Source of the DNA: Sulfurovum sp.
GTDB lineage: Bacteria > Campylobacterota > Campylobacteria > Campylobacterales > Sulfurovaceae
Assembly: GCA_027066595.1 (NCBI GenBank)
Contig: JAMONG010000213.1
Coordinates: 1-8,183, forward strand
Direction of reading: 5' to 3'
DNA: 8,183 bases
The notes under the pieces are model-generated. The model was not told the DNA's origin. It worked only from the letters and a program-made list of their open reading frames with translations, and searched no databases. Positions 1 to 5,099 of the stretch are shown one piece after another; within the stretch, counting starts at the first letter, position 1, and each line of letters opens with the position of its first letter. A program made the position numbers and the translations under genes.

Positions 1-136
1 AGCCAATGGAGCACAGTATATGTTAGATAAAGCGGCCAACACACAAGCACACGCTGGAGGAGCAATCATCTCCCCATCATCTGCTGAATATACAACCATC
101 AAAGCATGGATTACTGAAGGTGCTATGAATAACTAA
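1..136 (+). CDS. C-terminal fragment of small cytochrome-c-like protein (5' truncated by window)
   Basis: An open frame starting at base 2 gives 44 residues, ending in AWITEGAMNN before TAA at 134-136. The tail matches that of the haem lipoprotein at 3837-4280: both have a Q-Y-x-x-D stretch, a His eight residues after that Asp, a Gly three residues further on, and W-I-x-x-G-A-M-N-N at the end. The W-I-x-x-G-A ending is typical of small PSD-type/planctomycete-like cytochrome c domains. The CXXCH haem site and any lipobox would lie upstream of the window, so the haem assignment rests on the paralogue. The last 33 bases match those of the paralogue at 30 positions, indicating fairly recent duplication or gene conversion. 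A strong terminator follows five bases after the stop. Confidence 0.7.
   Translation, partial: ANGAQYMLDKAANTQAHAGGAIISPSSAEYTTIKAWITEGAMNN
104..136. repeat. Duplicated 3' gene end (copy 1; copy 2 at 4248-4280)
   Basis: The last 33 bases of the truncated cytochrome-like gene match 4248-4280 at 30 positions. The final 19 bases, AGGTGCTATGAATAACTAA, are identical. The 9-mer GACTAGACT also occurs shortly after both stops (172-180 and 4286-4294). This is best read as a paralogous duplication that included some 3' flank, not as a mobile element. Confidence 0.7.
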
Positions 137-140
137 ATTA

Positions 141-168
141 AAAATACGCTCTTATTTGAGCGTATTTT
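141..168 (+). terminator. Rho-independent terminator after the cytochrome-like gene
   Basis: A perfect 11-bp stem (AAAATACGCTC, 141-151, with GAGCGTATTTT, 158-168) encloses a six-base loop, TTATTT. The 3' arm ends in four T residues, and the 5' arm starts with A residues preceded by more A. It lies five bases after the stop and before the regulator promoter, so it separates the two units. It could also work on the opposite strand. Confidence 0.85.
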
Positions 169-189
169 AGGGACTAGACTGCTTTGATT

Positions 190-221
190 TAACACAACAC
201 TAACACTTACTACGTTACCAT
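190..221 (+). promoter_or_regulatory. Promoter and direct-repeat operator of the two-component operon
   Basis: TAACAC occurs at 190-195 and again at 201-206, an 11-bp period, the usual geometry of OmpR/PhoB-family binding sites (one helical turn, head to tail). Nine bases further on is a weak -10, TACCAT (216-221). The second repeat therefore covers the -35 region, as at an activator-dependent promoter. The same arrangement, repeat period 11 and gap 9, recurs at 3777-3808 before the haem lipoprotein gene. The likely ligand is the regulator encoded directly downstream (autoregulation); this is inferred. Confidence 0.6.
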
Positions 222-228
222 ATTTTCC

Positions 229-855
229 ATGAAGCTATTATTACTTGAAGACAATCAAATATTATCAGAAACCTTAGAACATTTTTTACAACGTGAAGGT
301 TACGAGGTAGATGTTGCCCTTACTATGGAAGAGGCTGAAGACTTAACCTTTGAAAACAAATATGACCTCTATCTTTTAGATATTAACTTACCTGAGGGGA
401 GTGGCTTAGAACTGTTAGAAGCCCTTAGGCATGCAGAAGACTACACACCTACCATCTTCATTACAGCACTTACAGATATGTCTTCTATCGCTGAAGGTTT
501 TAAATTGGGAGCCATAGACTACATCAAAAAGCCTTTTGACCCTGAAGAGCTACTCATCCGTCTTAAAGCAAAATTTAAAAATGATATACTCTACTGTCAA
601 GATGTAGAGTTTGACCAAGAAGCACAAGTACTTCGTAAAGATGGTGAAATTATCGATATTGGGAATGTACAGTATAAAATTTTTACAAAACTACTCCAAG
701 AGTGTGGAACAGTAGTCACAAAAGAGGTACTTTTTGAAGCACTAGGACACACATCAGATACGGCACTACGCGTGGCAATAACAAAAATAAAGCAACGCTT
801 AAGCGTCGACATCAAAAACATAAGAGGCAAAGGGTACATTATTGAAAAGATATGA
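229..855 (+). CDS. OmpR/PhoB-family response regulator
   Basis: This is a DNA-binding response regulator of 208 residues, slightly shorter than the usual 220-240. The receiver domain (about 1-118) has the acidic pocket E7-D8, the phosphoacceptor D51 in LLDINLP, switch T79, Y98 and K101 before P102. The C-terminal winged helix (about 122-208) includes a recognition-helix region, RVAITKIKQRL, and the wing signature G-K-G-Y near the end. Activation by the kinase encoded next is expected. ATG 229 is the only possible start: upstream in frame there is no start codon before a TAA at 190-192, and the next Met (33) would lose D8. No Shine-Dalgarno is visible, and the predicted -10 ends only seven bases upstream, so the mRNA may be leaderless. 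The exact regulon cannot be read from the protein, but the shared repeat upstream of 3837 suggests one target. Confidence 0.95.
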   Translation: MKLLLLEDNQILSETLEHFLQREGYEVDVALTMEEAEDLTFENKYDLYLLDINLPEGSGLELLEALRHAEDYTPTIFITALTDMSSIAEGFKLGAIDYIKKPFDPEELLIRLKAKFKNDILYCQDVEFDQEAQVLRKDGEIIDIGNVQYKIFTKLLQECGTVVTKEVLFEALGHTSDTALRVAITKIKQRLSVDIKNIRGKGYIIEKI

Positions 856-1891
856 AAAAGAGTCGCTCTTTAAAAACTTTTTAGTTTTCTTTTCTCTGCT
901 TGAAGTTTTGCTTGTCTTACTCTTTATAGAGCTTTATACATCAAAAATAAAAGAGTATAAACAAAGTATCTACAAAACCATGAATGTTTGTAGTTATACG
1001 ATGGAGTGTAGAGAATTTGAAAACAGTTTTGTTGAAAAAGAAAAAAACAAACTCAATGAACTCTTTGATGATAATGGTCTACATGCTTACTTTACTATCC
1101 CCTCTTCTAAAGAGTTCTATATTAAATTTTCTTATTCAAAAGCAAACTATGTCCAAGACCTCCAAGAGATTAAAAATGTGCTTTGGATTAAATTTATACT
1201 TGCATCTCTACTGCTCTTTGCCATTGCTCTGTTTTTTACATTTTATAGTCTAAACCCTATACGAAAAGCATTGAGAATTAACGATGAATTTATCAAAGAT
1301 ATTCTACATGACTTTAACACACCCATTACCTCCATGATACTTAACATTAAGATGTTTACAGAAGAAAAAGGTGAAGATCTCTTTATAAAACGTATTACAC
1401 AAAGTATCAACAGCATTACACTTTTACAAAATAATCTCAAATCATTTCTACAACACTCTCCATCACAAAACTCTGAAGTAGATGTAGCATCTGTGTTAAA
1501 AAGTCGTTTCAATATCGTCAAAGAAAACTACCCAAAACTTACATTTGAGTATCATGAAAGAAATGACTTAATCTATATAAGCAATCAAGAGATTCTTACA
1601 CGTATCTTTGATAACCTACTTAGTAATGCTGCTAAATATAACAAACCTCTTGGCAAAGTAACTGTCACTGTAGAGAAAACACAAATCATCATAAAAGATA
1701 CAGGAAAAGGCATAAAAAACATAGATAAAGTAATGCAACGTTATTATACAGAACAAGAAAGAGGTATTGGGTTAGGACTACATATTGTCCAGAAGCTCAT
1801 TGATGAACTCAATATTGAGATGAAAATAGAGTCTAAAGTAGCTGTGGGAACAACTTTTATTTTAGATTTTAGATACTTAAAGAAAATATGA
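842..1891 (+). CDS. Membrane sensor histidine kinase
   Basis: This 349-residue inner-membrane kinase is the partner of the preceding regulator. TM1 is at about 14-34, a periplasmic sensor segment of about 80 residues follows, and TM2 is at about 116-137. The helix then leads straight into the DHp domain with no room for a HAMP domain. Phosphoacceptor H156 lies in HDFNTP, with D157 and T160 in the phosphatase positions. The ATPase domain has the N-box (N258, N262), G1 box D286-T-G-K-G and G2 box G308-I-G-L-G-L; the F-box is not obvious. The periplasmic part has two cysteines, C50 and C56, which could form a redox-sensitive pair. The start is TTG 842, overlapping the regulator by 14 bases, with AAAGGG about eight bases upstream. 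The next in-frame Met is residue 47 and would remove TM1. The signal sensed is unknown. Confidence 0.93.
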   Translation: MKRYEKESLFKNFLVFFSLLEVLLVLLFIELYTSKIKEYKQSIYKTMNVCSYTMECREFENSFVEKEKNKLNELFDDNGLHAYFTIPSSKEFYIKFSYSKANYVQDLQEIKNVLWIKFILASLLLFAIALFFTFYSLNPIRKALRINDEFIKDILHDFNTPITSMILNIKMFTEEKGEDLFIKRITQSINSITLLQNNLKSFLQHSPSQNSEVDVASVLKSRFNIVKENYPKLTFEYHERNDLIYISNQEILTRIFDNLLSNAAKYNKPLGKVTVTVEKTQIIIKDTGKGIKNIDKVMQRYYTEQERGIGLGLHIVQKLIDELNIEMKIESKVAVGTTFILDFRYLKKI

Positions 1892-2244
1892 TGATACTAC
1901 AAAAAATACGTATACTTTTATTTATTCTATTGTTATTTGTACAAAATCTTTATGGAGATATAGATGCACAGATACGTGCAATACAAAATGCACCTCCAGC
2001 AGAACGATTTAAACTGATGAATGCTTTTAAGAAAAACATGATTCAGATGAAAGAGCAAGAACGTATAGAAGCAATGACAAAACTTACGTCTGACTCTAAT
2101 AATACACAAGCTAAAAAAGTGTTAAAAACACTCAAAGAACATGCAAAACGCAAAAAGATACAACTACAAATGGAAACACATCATCTTGGGGAAGATGGTA
2201 TTTTAAGTAGTTTAGATGATCAAGAGGGGGATTATGATGATTAA
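1888..2244 (+). CDS. Small exported charged protein of unknown function
   Basis: I do not recognise a family for this 118-residue product. It starts with a clear signal peptide (basic RI near the N-terminus, hydrophobic run about 9-18, likely cleavage after LYG at 23). The mature part of about 95 residues is strongly predicted helical and charged: a segment rich in Lys, Gln and Met, then a short acidic tail (LDDQEGDYDD). It has no Cys after the signal, so it is not a lipoprotein or haem protein. It is most likely periplasmic. The start overlaps the kinase stop in an ATGA arrangement, and its own 3' end contains the ribosome-binding site of the next gene, so all four genes look translationally coupled. 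It could be an accessory sensor, an inhibitor of the kinase (in the manner of CpxP-like periplasmic proteins) or a partner of the barrel protein; the sequence does not decide. Confidence 0.8.
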   Translation: MMILQKIRILLFILLLFVQNLYGDIDAQIRAIQNAPPAERFKLMNAFKKNMIQMKEQERIEAMTKLTSDSNNTQAKKVLKTLKEHAKRKKIQLQMETHHLGEDGILSSLDDQEGDYDD

Positions 2245-3112
2245 AAGATTAGTAACCATTGTCTGTATGGGTTTTTTTATCACACAGATACAAGCAGCAC
2301 CCATGGCAGATCAAGACTTTGACGGTGTACCTGATAATTTAGATAAATGTCAAGATACACCATTTTTAAATATGGTAGACAAAGAGGGGTGTACCACCAA
2401 TATATTGATACTCCCATTTGAAACAGAGGCTAGAAATATCATTGCTACATTAGGGTATGGACAGAGTACCAATGAAGACCTTATGAGTAGAGCCACACAA
2501 AACAACACAAAACTAAGAATAAGTTATTATCAAAATGCTTGGAGTTTTACACTTCAAGGTGGACACTACACAGATGATGTGGACTCAGGTTCTCTAGATA
2601 CTATTATACGTGTTCAAAAACGTATAAGAGTACAAACAAATCTTGCACTTAATCTTGGTGCGGGGTTACGTCTGCCTACCTATAATTATGATGGTAACAA
2701 ACTTGATGCTTTGGTTTACGCTTCACTACACTACTACCCTACCTCCTCTCTTTCCATCTTTGGAGGGTATAGCTTTACCAAAATAGGTGACGAAGCCATA
2801 GGTCCTATTGTGGTAGATGGATTTATCAATCAAGTGGCAGAAGAGGAAGAAGAGGGATTTGGAGGAGTACAAGACAAACATAGGTTTTATATAGGTACTG
2901 GGTACTTTTTTACAGATAATTTTTATATCAATCTTGTCTACAGTACAGAACGAAGTAAATTTGTAGGTGAGCACTATATTCAAGAGCTTTCAAGTACCCT
3001 CTACTATAAGATTGACAAACACTGGTTTACTACCTTCTACTATAAACGAGAACCTTTTGATGATGATTTACATGAAAACATTCTCTTTAGTGTAGGGTAC
3101 TCCATTTGGTAG
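2234..3112 (+). CDS. Outer-membrane beta-barrel protein with thrombospondin type-3-like calcium motif
   Basis: The product has 292 residues. A signal peptide (about 1-22, ending ITQIQA) is followed by D-Q-D-F-D-G-V-P-D-N-L-D-K-C (about 26-39), a thrombospondin type-3/OmpA-linker type Ca-binding repeat. A second Cys at about 53 could pair with the one at 39. The rest is alternating polar/aromatic strands with acidic turns, consistent with a barrel of roughly 10-12 strands, and the protein ends in SVGYSIW, an aromatic C-terminus typical of BAM substrates. An acidic loop (EEEEEG) lies about two thirds along. I chose ATG 2234 because GAGGGGG at 2224-2230 lies just upstream and the signal peptide then starts correctly; an in-frame ATG at 2216 adds six residues and has no ribosome-binding site. 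It overlaps the preceding gene by 11 bases. The role is unknown: channel, adhesin or structural barrel. Confidence 0.82.
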   Translation: MMIKRLVTIVCMGFFITQIQAAPMADQDFDGVPDNLDKCQDTPFLNMVDKEGCTTNILILPFETEARNIIATLGYGQSTNEDLMSRATQNNTKLRISYYQNAWSFTLQGGHYTDDVDSGSLDTIIRVQKRIRVQTNLALNLGAGLRLPTYNYDGNKLDALVYASLHYYPTSSLSIFGGYSFTKIGDEAIGPIVVDGFINQVAEEEEEGFGGVQDKHRFYIGTGYFFTDNFYINLVYSTERSKFVGEHYIQELSSTLYYKIDKHWFTTFYYKREPFDDDLHENILFSVGYSIW

Positions 3113-3114
3113 AC

Positions 3115-3672
3115 TTACAAACGTTGCAACTTTTTTAATCCCTCTTTTACAAGTGTGCTAGTATCTCCACTGGCACCTTGCAGTGCTTTTTGTATCGCAT
3201 CTTTTTTAAATCCTAAACTCTCTAATGCCATAACCGCTTCACCAAAAGCCCCTGAATGACCACTTTCTTCATTGCCATCTACGATGAAGTCTGCAAGTTC
3301 TACAAGTATGCGACTTGCTGCCTTTGGTCCTATGCCTGGAACACGTTTGAGCATACTCACATCTTTAGAAGCTACCACCTTAGCAAAAGTACTAGGCGTA
3401 AAAGTAGAACAAATGGCAAGCCCTACTTTAGGGCCTACACCATTTATTTTGAGTACGGTGTCAAACATTTTCTTTTCATTTGTATCCATAAAACCAAAGA
3501 GAAGATTGGCATCCTCTCGTATCACCTGTGTTACAAAAAGTTTTACCTTATTCTCTTTGATACTATTTGAAGTATTGATAGAGACATGTACCTCATAGAT
3601 AAGTCCATTTACATTTATATGTACAAAGGTAGGGTCTTTTCTTTCTACATTTCCTTCTATTCCTACTATCAT
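3115..3672 (-). CDS. ruvA: Holliday junction branch migration complex subunit RuvA
   Basis: RuvA binds four-way DNA junctions as a tetramer and loads the RuvB helicase during recombinational repair. The 185-residue product has the N-terminal OB-fold (about 1-62, starting MIVGIEG), two helix-hairpin-helix motifs (VGPKVGLA, about 79-86, and GIGPKAASRI, about 113-122), an acidic/Ser-rich flexible linker, and the small RuvB-binding domain III (about 142-185). Length is normal for the family. The frame is open further upstream to 3732, but the family N-terminus begins at this Met, and GGAG lies five bases upstream of it; an adjacent ATG (3675) is equally possible. It is transcribed opposite to both flanking blocks. 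Its stop is 2 bases from the barrel gene's stop. Confidence 0.96.
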   Translation of the reverse strand: MIVGIEGNVERKDPTFVHINVNGLIYEVHVSINTSNSIKENKVKLFVTQVIREDANLLFGFMDTNEKKMFDTVLKINGVGPKVGLAICSTFTPSTFAKVVASKDVSMLKRVPGIGPKAASRILVELADFIVDGNEESGHSGAFGEAVMALESLGFKKDAIQKALQGASGDTSTLVKEGLKKLQRL

Positions 3673-3702
3673 CATAACTCCCATTTTTATAAAATTTAAA
3701 AA

Positions 3703-3708
3703 AGTATA
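3703..3708 (-). promoter_or_regulatory. ruvA -10 element (extended)
   Basis: On the minus strand the sequence reads TGTTATACT, an extended -10 (TG-N-TATACT), about 30 bases upstream of the ruvA ATG. Transcription would start near 3696, giving a leader of roughly 24 bases containing GGGAG. No clear -35 is placed correctly; the TTGACA half of the palindrome at 3732-3756 is 29 bases upstream, too far to serve. Confidence 0.6.
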
Positions 3709-3731
3709 ACATCCTTTTTGATTTCTTCTCA

Positions 3732-3756
3732 AAAATATGTCAAATTGACATATTTT
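3732..3756. promoter_or_regulatory. Perfect 25-bp palindrome between divergent genes (candidate operator)
   Basis: AAAATATGTCAA (3732-3743) and TTGACATATTTT (3745-3756) are exact inverted repeats around one central A. The site lies in the divergent ruvA/cytochrome intergenic region, centred about 48 bases upstream of the predicted ruvA start and about 71 upstream of the predicted cytochrome start. As it is upstream of both genes, a terminator for either is unlikely. A binding site for a dimeric regulator, with core TGTCA-N3-TGACA, is the simplest reading. I do not recognise the regulator, and none is encoded next to it apart from the OmpR-type one, which prefers direct repeats. Confidence 0.55.
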
Positions 3757-3776
3757 ATCTACAAAACCTAATAGAG

Positions 3777-3808
3777 AAACACTTCGTTAACACTAAAAGT
3801 ATTATACT
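3777..3808 (+). promoter_or_regulatory. Promoter and direct-repeat operator of the haem lipoprotein gene
   Basis: AAACAC (3777-3782) and TAACAC (3788-3793) repeat with an 11-bp period. Nine bases later comes a good -10, TATACT (3803-3808). This copies the layout at 190-221 before the response regulator gene: near-identical half sites, same period, same gap to the -10, with no standard -35. Control by that regulator is inferred. The start of transcription would be near 3815, followed by AAGGAG at 3825-3830 ahead of ATG 3837. Confidence 0.65.
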
Positions 3809-3836
3809 TTGAATATCAAATAAAAAGGAGTTCAAA

Positions 3837-4280
3837 ATGATCAAATTAACAAACTCAGTCCTTATAGGATTAATCTCAGCAAGCTTACTCGTAGGGTGTG
3901 GAAGTAGTGATAATGATAACGATGATGCAGGCGGTAGTACTGATACACCTGTAGAAACACCTCAGCCAGTAGAACCAAATGATGGAACGGGTGGTGATAT
4001 GCCAGCTACACCTCCTCCTGCAATGCCAACAGCTTCTACATTTGGTGCAAATGTGATGCCTATCCTTGTGGCATCTTGTCAAAGTTGTCATGGAACAAGC
4101 GGTGACTTTACTGTAACAACTGCGAGTGCAACTTGGGATAATATCCAACAAAATGGTGGTCCTCAATATGTACACGATATGGGTAATGGACAGAATGGAC
4201 ATCCTGTTGGCGATAAATTATCAGATGCAGACTCTGCAACATTCCAGGCATGGATAAATGCAGGTGCTATGAATAACTAA
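3837..4280 (+). CDS. Mono-haem c-type cytochrome lipoprotein
   Basis: The product has 147 residues. A signal peptide with lipobox LVGC gives a lipidated C21. A low-complexity linker rich in Asp, Gly, Thr and Pro (about 22-66) follows, then a short cytochrome domain with haem site C81-Q-S-C84-H85. The end, LSDADSATFQAWINAGA, fits the L-S-x-x-x plus W-I-x-x-G-A signature of small PSD/planctomycete-type cytochromes. The sixth haem ligand is unclear: M115 is present here but not in the paralogue at the left edge, whereas H122 lies in the same place in both. It is presumably anchored to a membrane facing the periplasm or surface and carries electrons. A strong ribosome-binding site (AAGGAG) precedes it. 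It appears to be a single-gene unit, or to read weakly into the following operon. Confidence 0.88.
   Translation: MIKLTNSVLIGLISASLLVGCGSSDNDNDDAGGSTDTPVETPQPVEPNDGTGGDMPATPPPAMPTASTFGANVMPILVASCQSCHGTSGDFTVTTASATWDNIQQNGGPQYVHDMGNGQNGHPVGDKLSDADSATFQAWINAGAMNN
4248..4280. repeat. Duplicated 3' gene end (copy 2; copy 1 at 104-136)
   Basis: This is the second copy of the 33-base gene end (30 of 33 identical, last 19 identical). GACTAGACT follows at 4286-4294, as it also follows copy 1 at 172-180. Confidence 0.7.
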
Positions 4281-4306
4281 GTCTTGACTAGACTCTCTTA
4301 CATATA

Positions 4307-4329
4307 CTACTAAGGCTCTGCCTTGGTAG
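4307..4329 (+). terminator. Hairpin after the cytochrome gene (weak terminator or attenuator)
   Basis: A 10-bp stem (4307-4316 with 4320-4329, one T-G wobble) encloses the three-base loop TCT, with core AAGGC/GCCTT. No U-run follows (GATACTACGC), so it is not a classical intrinsic terminator. It may stabilise the 3' end of the cytochrome mRNA, terminate with Rho, or allow partial read-through into the thioredoxin operon. Confidence 0.5.
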
Positions 4330-4338
4330 ATACTACGC

Positions 4339-4344
4339 TATAAA
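4339..4344 (+). promoter_or_regulatory. Possible -10 of the tlpA-DUF4266-DUF3570-apbE operon
   Basis: TATAAA lies 35 bases before ATG 4380, directly after the hairpin, with no convincing -35, which is common in Campylobacterota. The TAACAC-type direct repeat of the other two promoters is absent here, so this unit seems not to share their control. An AAAGGA ribosome-binding site is at 4366-4371. Confidence 0.4.
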
Positions 4345-4379
4345 TTCATACAATTCAATAACAATAAAGGACATCATTT

Positions 4380-4874
4380 ATGAAAACACTATTACTGTTT
4401 TTAACATTGGGCTTACACCTTTACGCTGGCATATCTGAGGGTGACAAAGCTCCAGACTTTACACTCAAAACCCTAGAGGGAACAAAAACCTATACTATGC
4501 AAAACTTTAAAGGCGAAGTAGTGCTACTTAACCTTTGGGCTTCATGGTGTAAAGGATGTAAAAAAGAGATGCCAGAGTTTTTTGAACTGCAAAAAAGCTA
4601 CAAAAAAAGCTTTAAAATCGTCACAGTAAGTGTCGATGATAAAGCTTCTAAATCACAAAAATTTCTTCAAAGTGTAGAGAAAAAAACAGGTATCAAAACA
4701 CCTTTTATCTCTCTACATGACAGTGACAAAAGTGTAGCAAAAGCCTATCAAGCTGTAGCCATGCCATCATCATATCTTATCGATAAAAAAGGTATCATTA
4801 GACTTATTATCGTAGGTAGCCTTAATTCTGAAGATATAGAACAACTCAAACTTGAAATCAACAAACTAAAGTAG
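4380..4874 (+). CDS. TlpA/ResA-like periplasmic thioredoxin
   Basis: This exported thiol-disulfide oxidoreductase has 164 residues. A signal peptide (about 1-16, LYA cleavage) leads into an AhpC/TSA-Redoxin type fold: APDFTL (24-29), NFKGEVVLLNLWASWC, active site W56-C57-K-G-C60, and cis-Pro P129 in AMPSSYLID. Everything needed for activity is visible. The K-G dipeptide between the cysteines differs from the usual P-P, P-V or E-P of TlpA/ResA and would alter the redox potential. It is first in a four-gene unit; the next gene starts six bases after its stop. Its likely job is to keep cysteines of a neighbour (probably the Cys-tailed DUF4266 lipoprotein) or a cytochrome apoprotein reduced; this is inferred from context. 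Confidence 0.92.
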   Translation: MKTLLLFLTLGLHLYAGISEGDKAPDFTLKTLEGTKTYTMQNFKGEVVLLNLWASWCKGCKKEMPEFFELQKSYKKSFKIVTVSVDDKASKSQKFLQSVEKKTGIKTPFISLHDSDKSVAKAYQAVAMPSSYLIDKKGIIRLIIVGSLNSEDIEQLKLEINKLK

Positions 4875-4880
4875 GACAAA

Positions 4881-5099
4881 ATGAAAATTACACTTTTACT
4901 GTCACTCATACTATTATTGAGTGGCTGTTCAGATAAACTCGTACGCGTGATGCCTTATGAAAAAGAGCATTTTGCAGACCCAAAAATGTCACTTAGCCCT
5001 TTGGCAGAACGTGCAGAGCATGAAGGTCATATCTTCCTCATTCGTGAAGCAAGTGCAGGTGGAGACAGTGCATATCAAGGAGGTTGTGGATGCAGATAA
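4881..5099 (+). CDS. DUF4266-type mini-lipoprotein with Cys-Gly-Cys tail
   Basis: A 72-residue precursor with signal peptide and lipobox LLSGC (lipidated C16) leaves a mature protein of only 57 residues. The body has the pattern I associate with DUF4266: a P-Y/W-E-x-x-x-x-A-D-P-x-M segment (25-36), then an L-A-x-H/E...H-x-x-x-x-R-E-A-S-A-G-G segment and a Gly-rich end G67-G-C-G-C-R72. The two terminal cysteines (C69, C71) and the preceding Ser/Gly stretch are the only obvious functional residues. Family function is unknown to me. The neighbours supply a thioredoxin upstream and, two genes downstream, an FMN transferase, so the tail may be a metal or disulfide site, and Ser58 or Ser63 a flavin attachment site; both are speculation. 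The last codons overlap the next gene and hold its ribosome-binding site. Confidence 0.83.
   Translation: MKITLLLSLILLLSGCSDKLVRVMPYEKEHFADPKMSLSPLAERAEHEGHIFLIREASAGGDSAYQGGCGCR
5077..5083 (+). promoter_or_regulatory. Ribosome-binding site deciding the DUF3570 start
   Basis: AAGGAGG, a full Shine-Dalgarno match, lies six bases before ATG 5090 and within the codons for the Gly-rich end of the DUF4266 protein. It favours ATG 5090 over the in-frame TTG at 5084, which would sit directly against it. Confidence 0.85.

Noticed and set aside
2216..2233. Earlier ATG for the barrel protein
   Set aside because: It has no ribosome-binding site, and six extra residues precede a normal signal peptide; GAGGGGG fits ATG 2234.
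3120..3136. GTTGCAAC followed by six T as a plus-strand terminator
   Set aside because: The palindrome has no loop and can form only about three pairs, so no stable hairpin is possible.
3256..3598. Open frames of about 105 codons on the plus strand inside ruvA
   Set aside because: They lie wholly within ruvA, have no ribosome-binding site or recognisable motif, and ruvA is certain.
3673..3732. RuvA N-terminal extension to 3732 (20 extra residues)
   Set aside because: The extension contains the predicted -10 (3703-3708), has no ribosome-binding site, and the RuvA family begins at the MIVGIEG position.
3745..3774. TTGACA (3745-3750) as -35 of a plus-strand promoter
   Set aside because: It is a half of the palindrome; at 17-18 bases downstream there is only a poor -10 (TAATAG), and the TATACT at 3803 is too far away.
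3885..4202. 105-codon minus-strand frame rich in Cys, Arg and Thr inside the cytochrome gene
   Set aside because: The odd composition results from reading the Asp/Gly/Thr-rich codons in antisense; there is no start context, and the haem lipoprotein is well supported.
5084..5089. TTG start for the DUF3570 gene
   Set aside because: It abuts the Shine-Dalgarno sequence; ATG 5090 has ideal spacing and gives a normal signal peptide.
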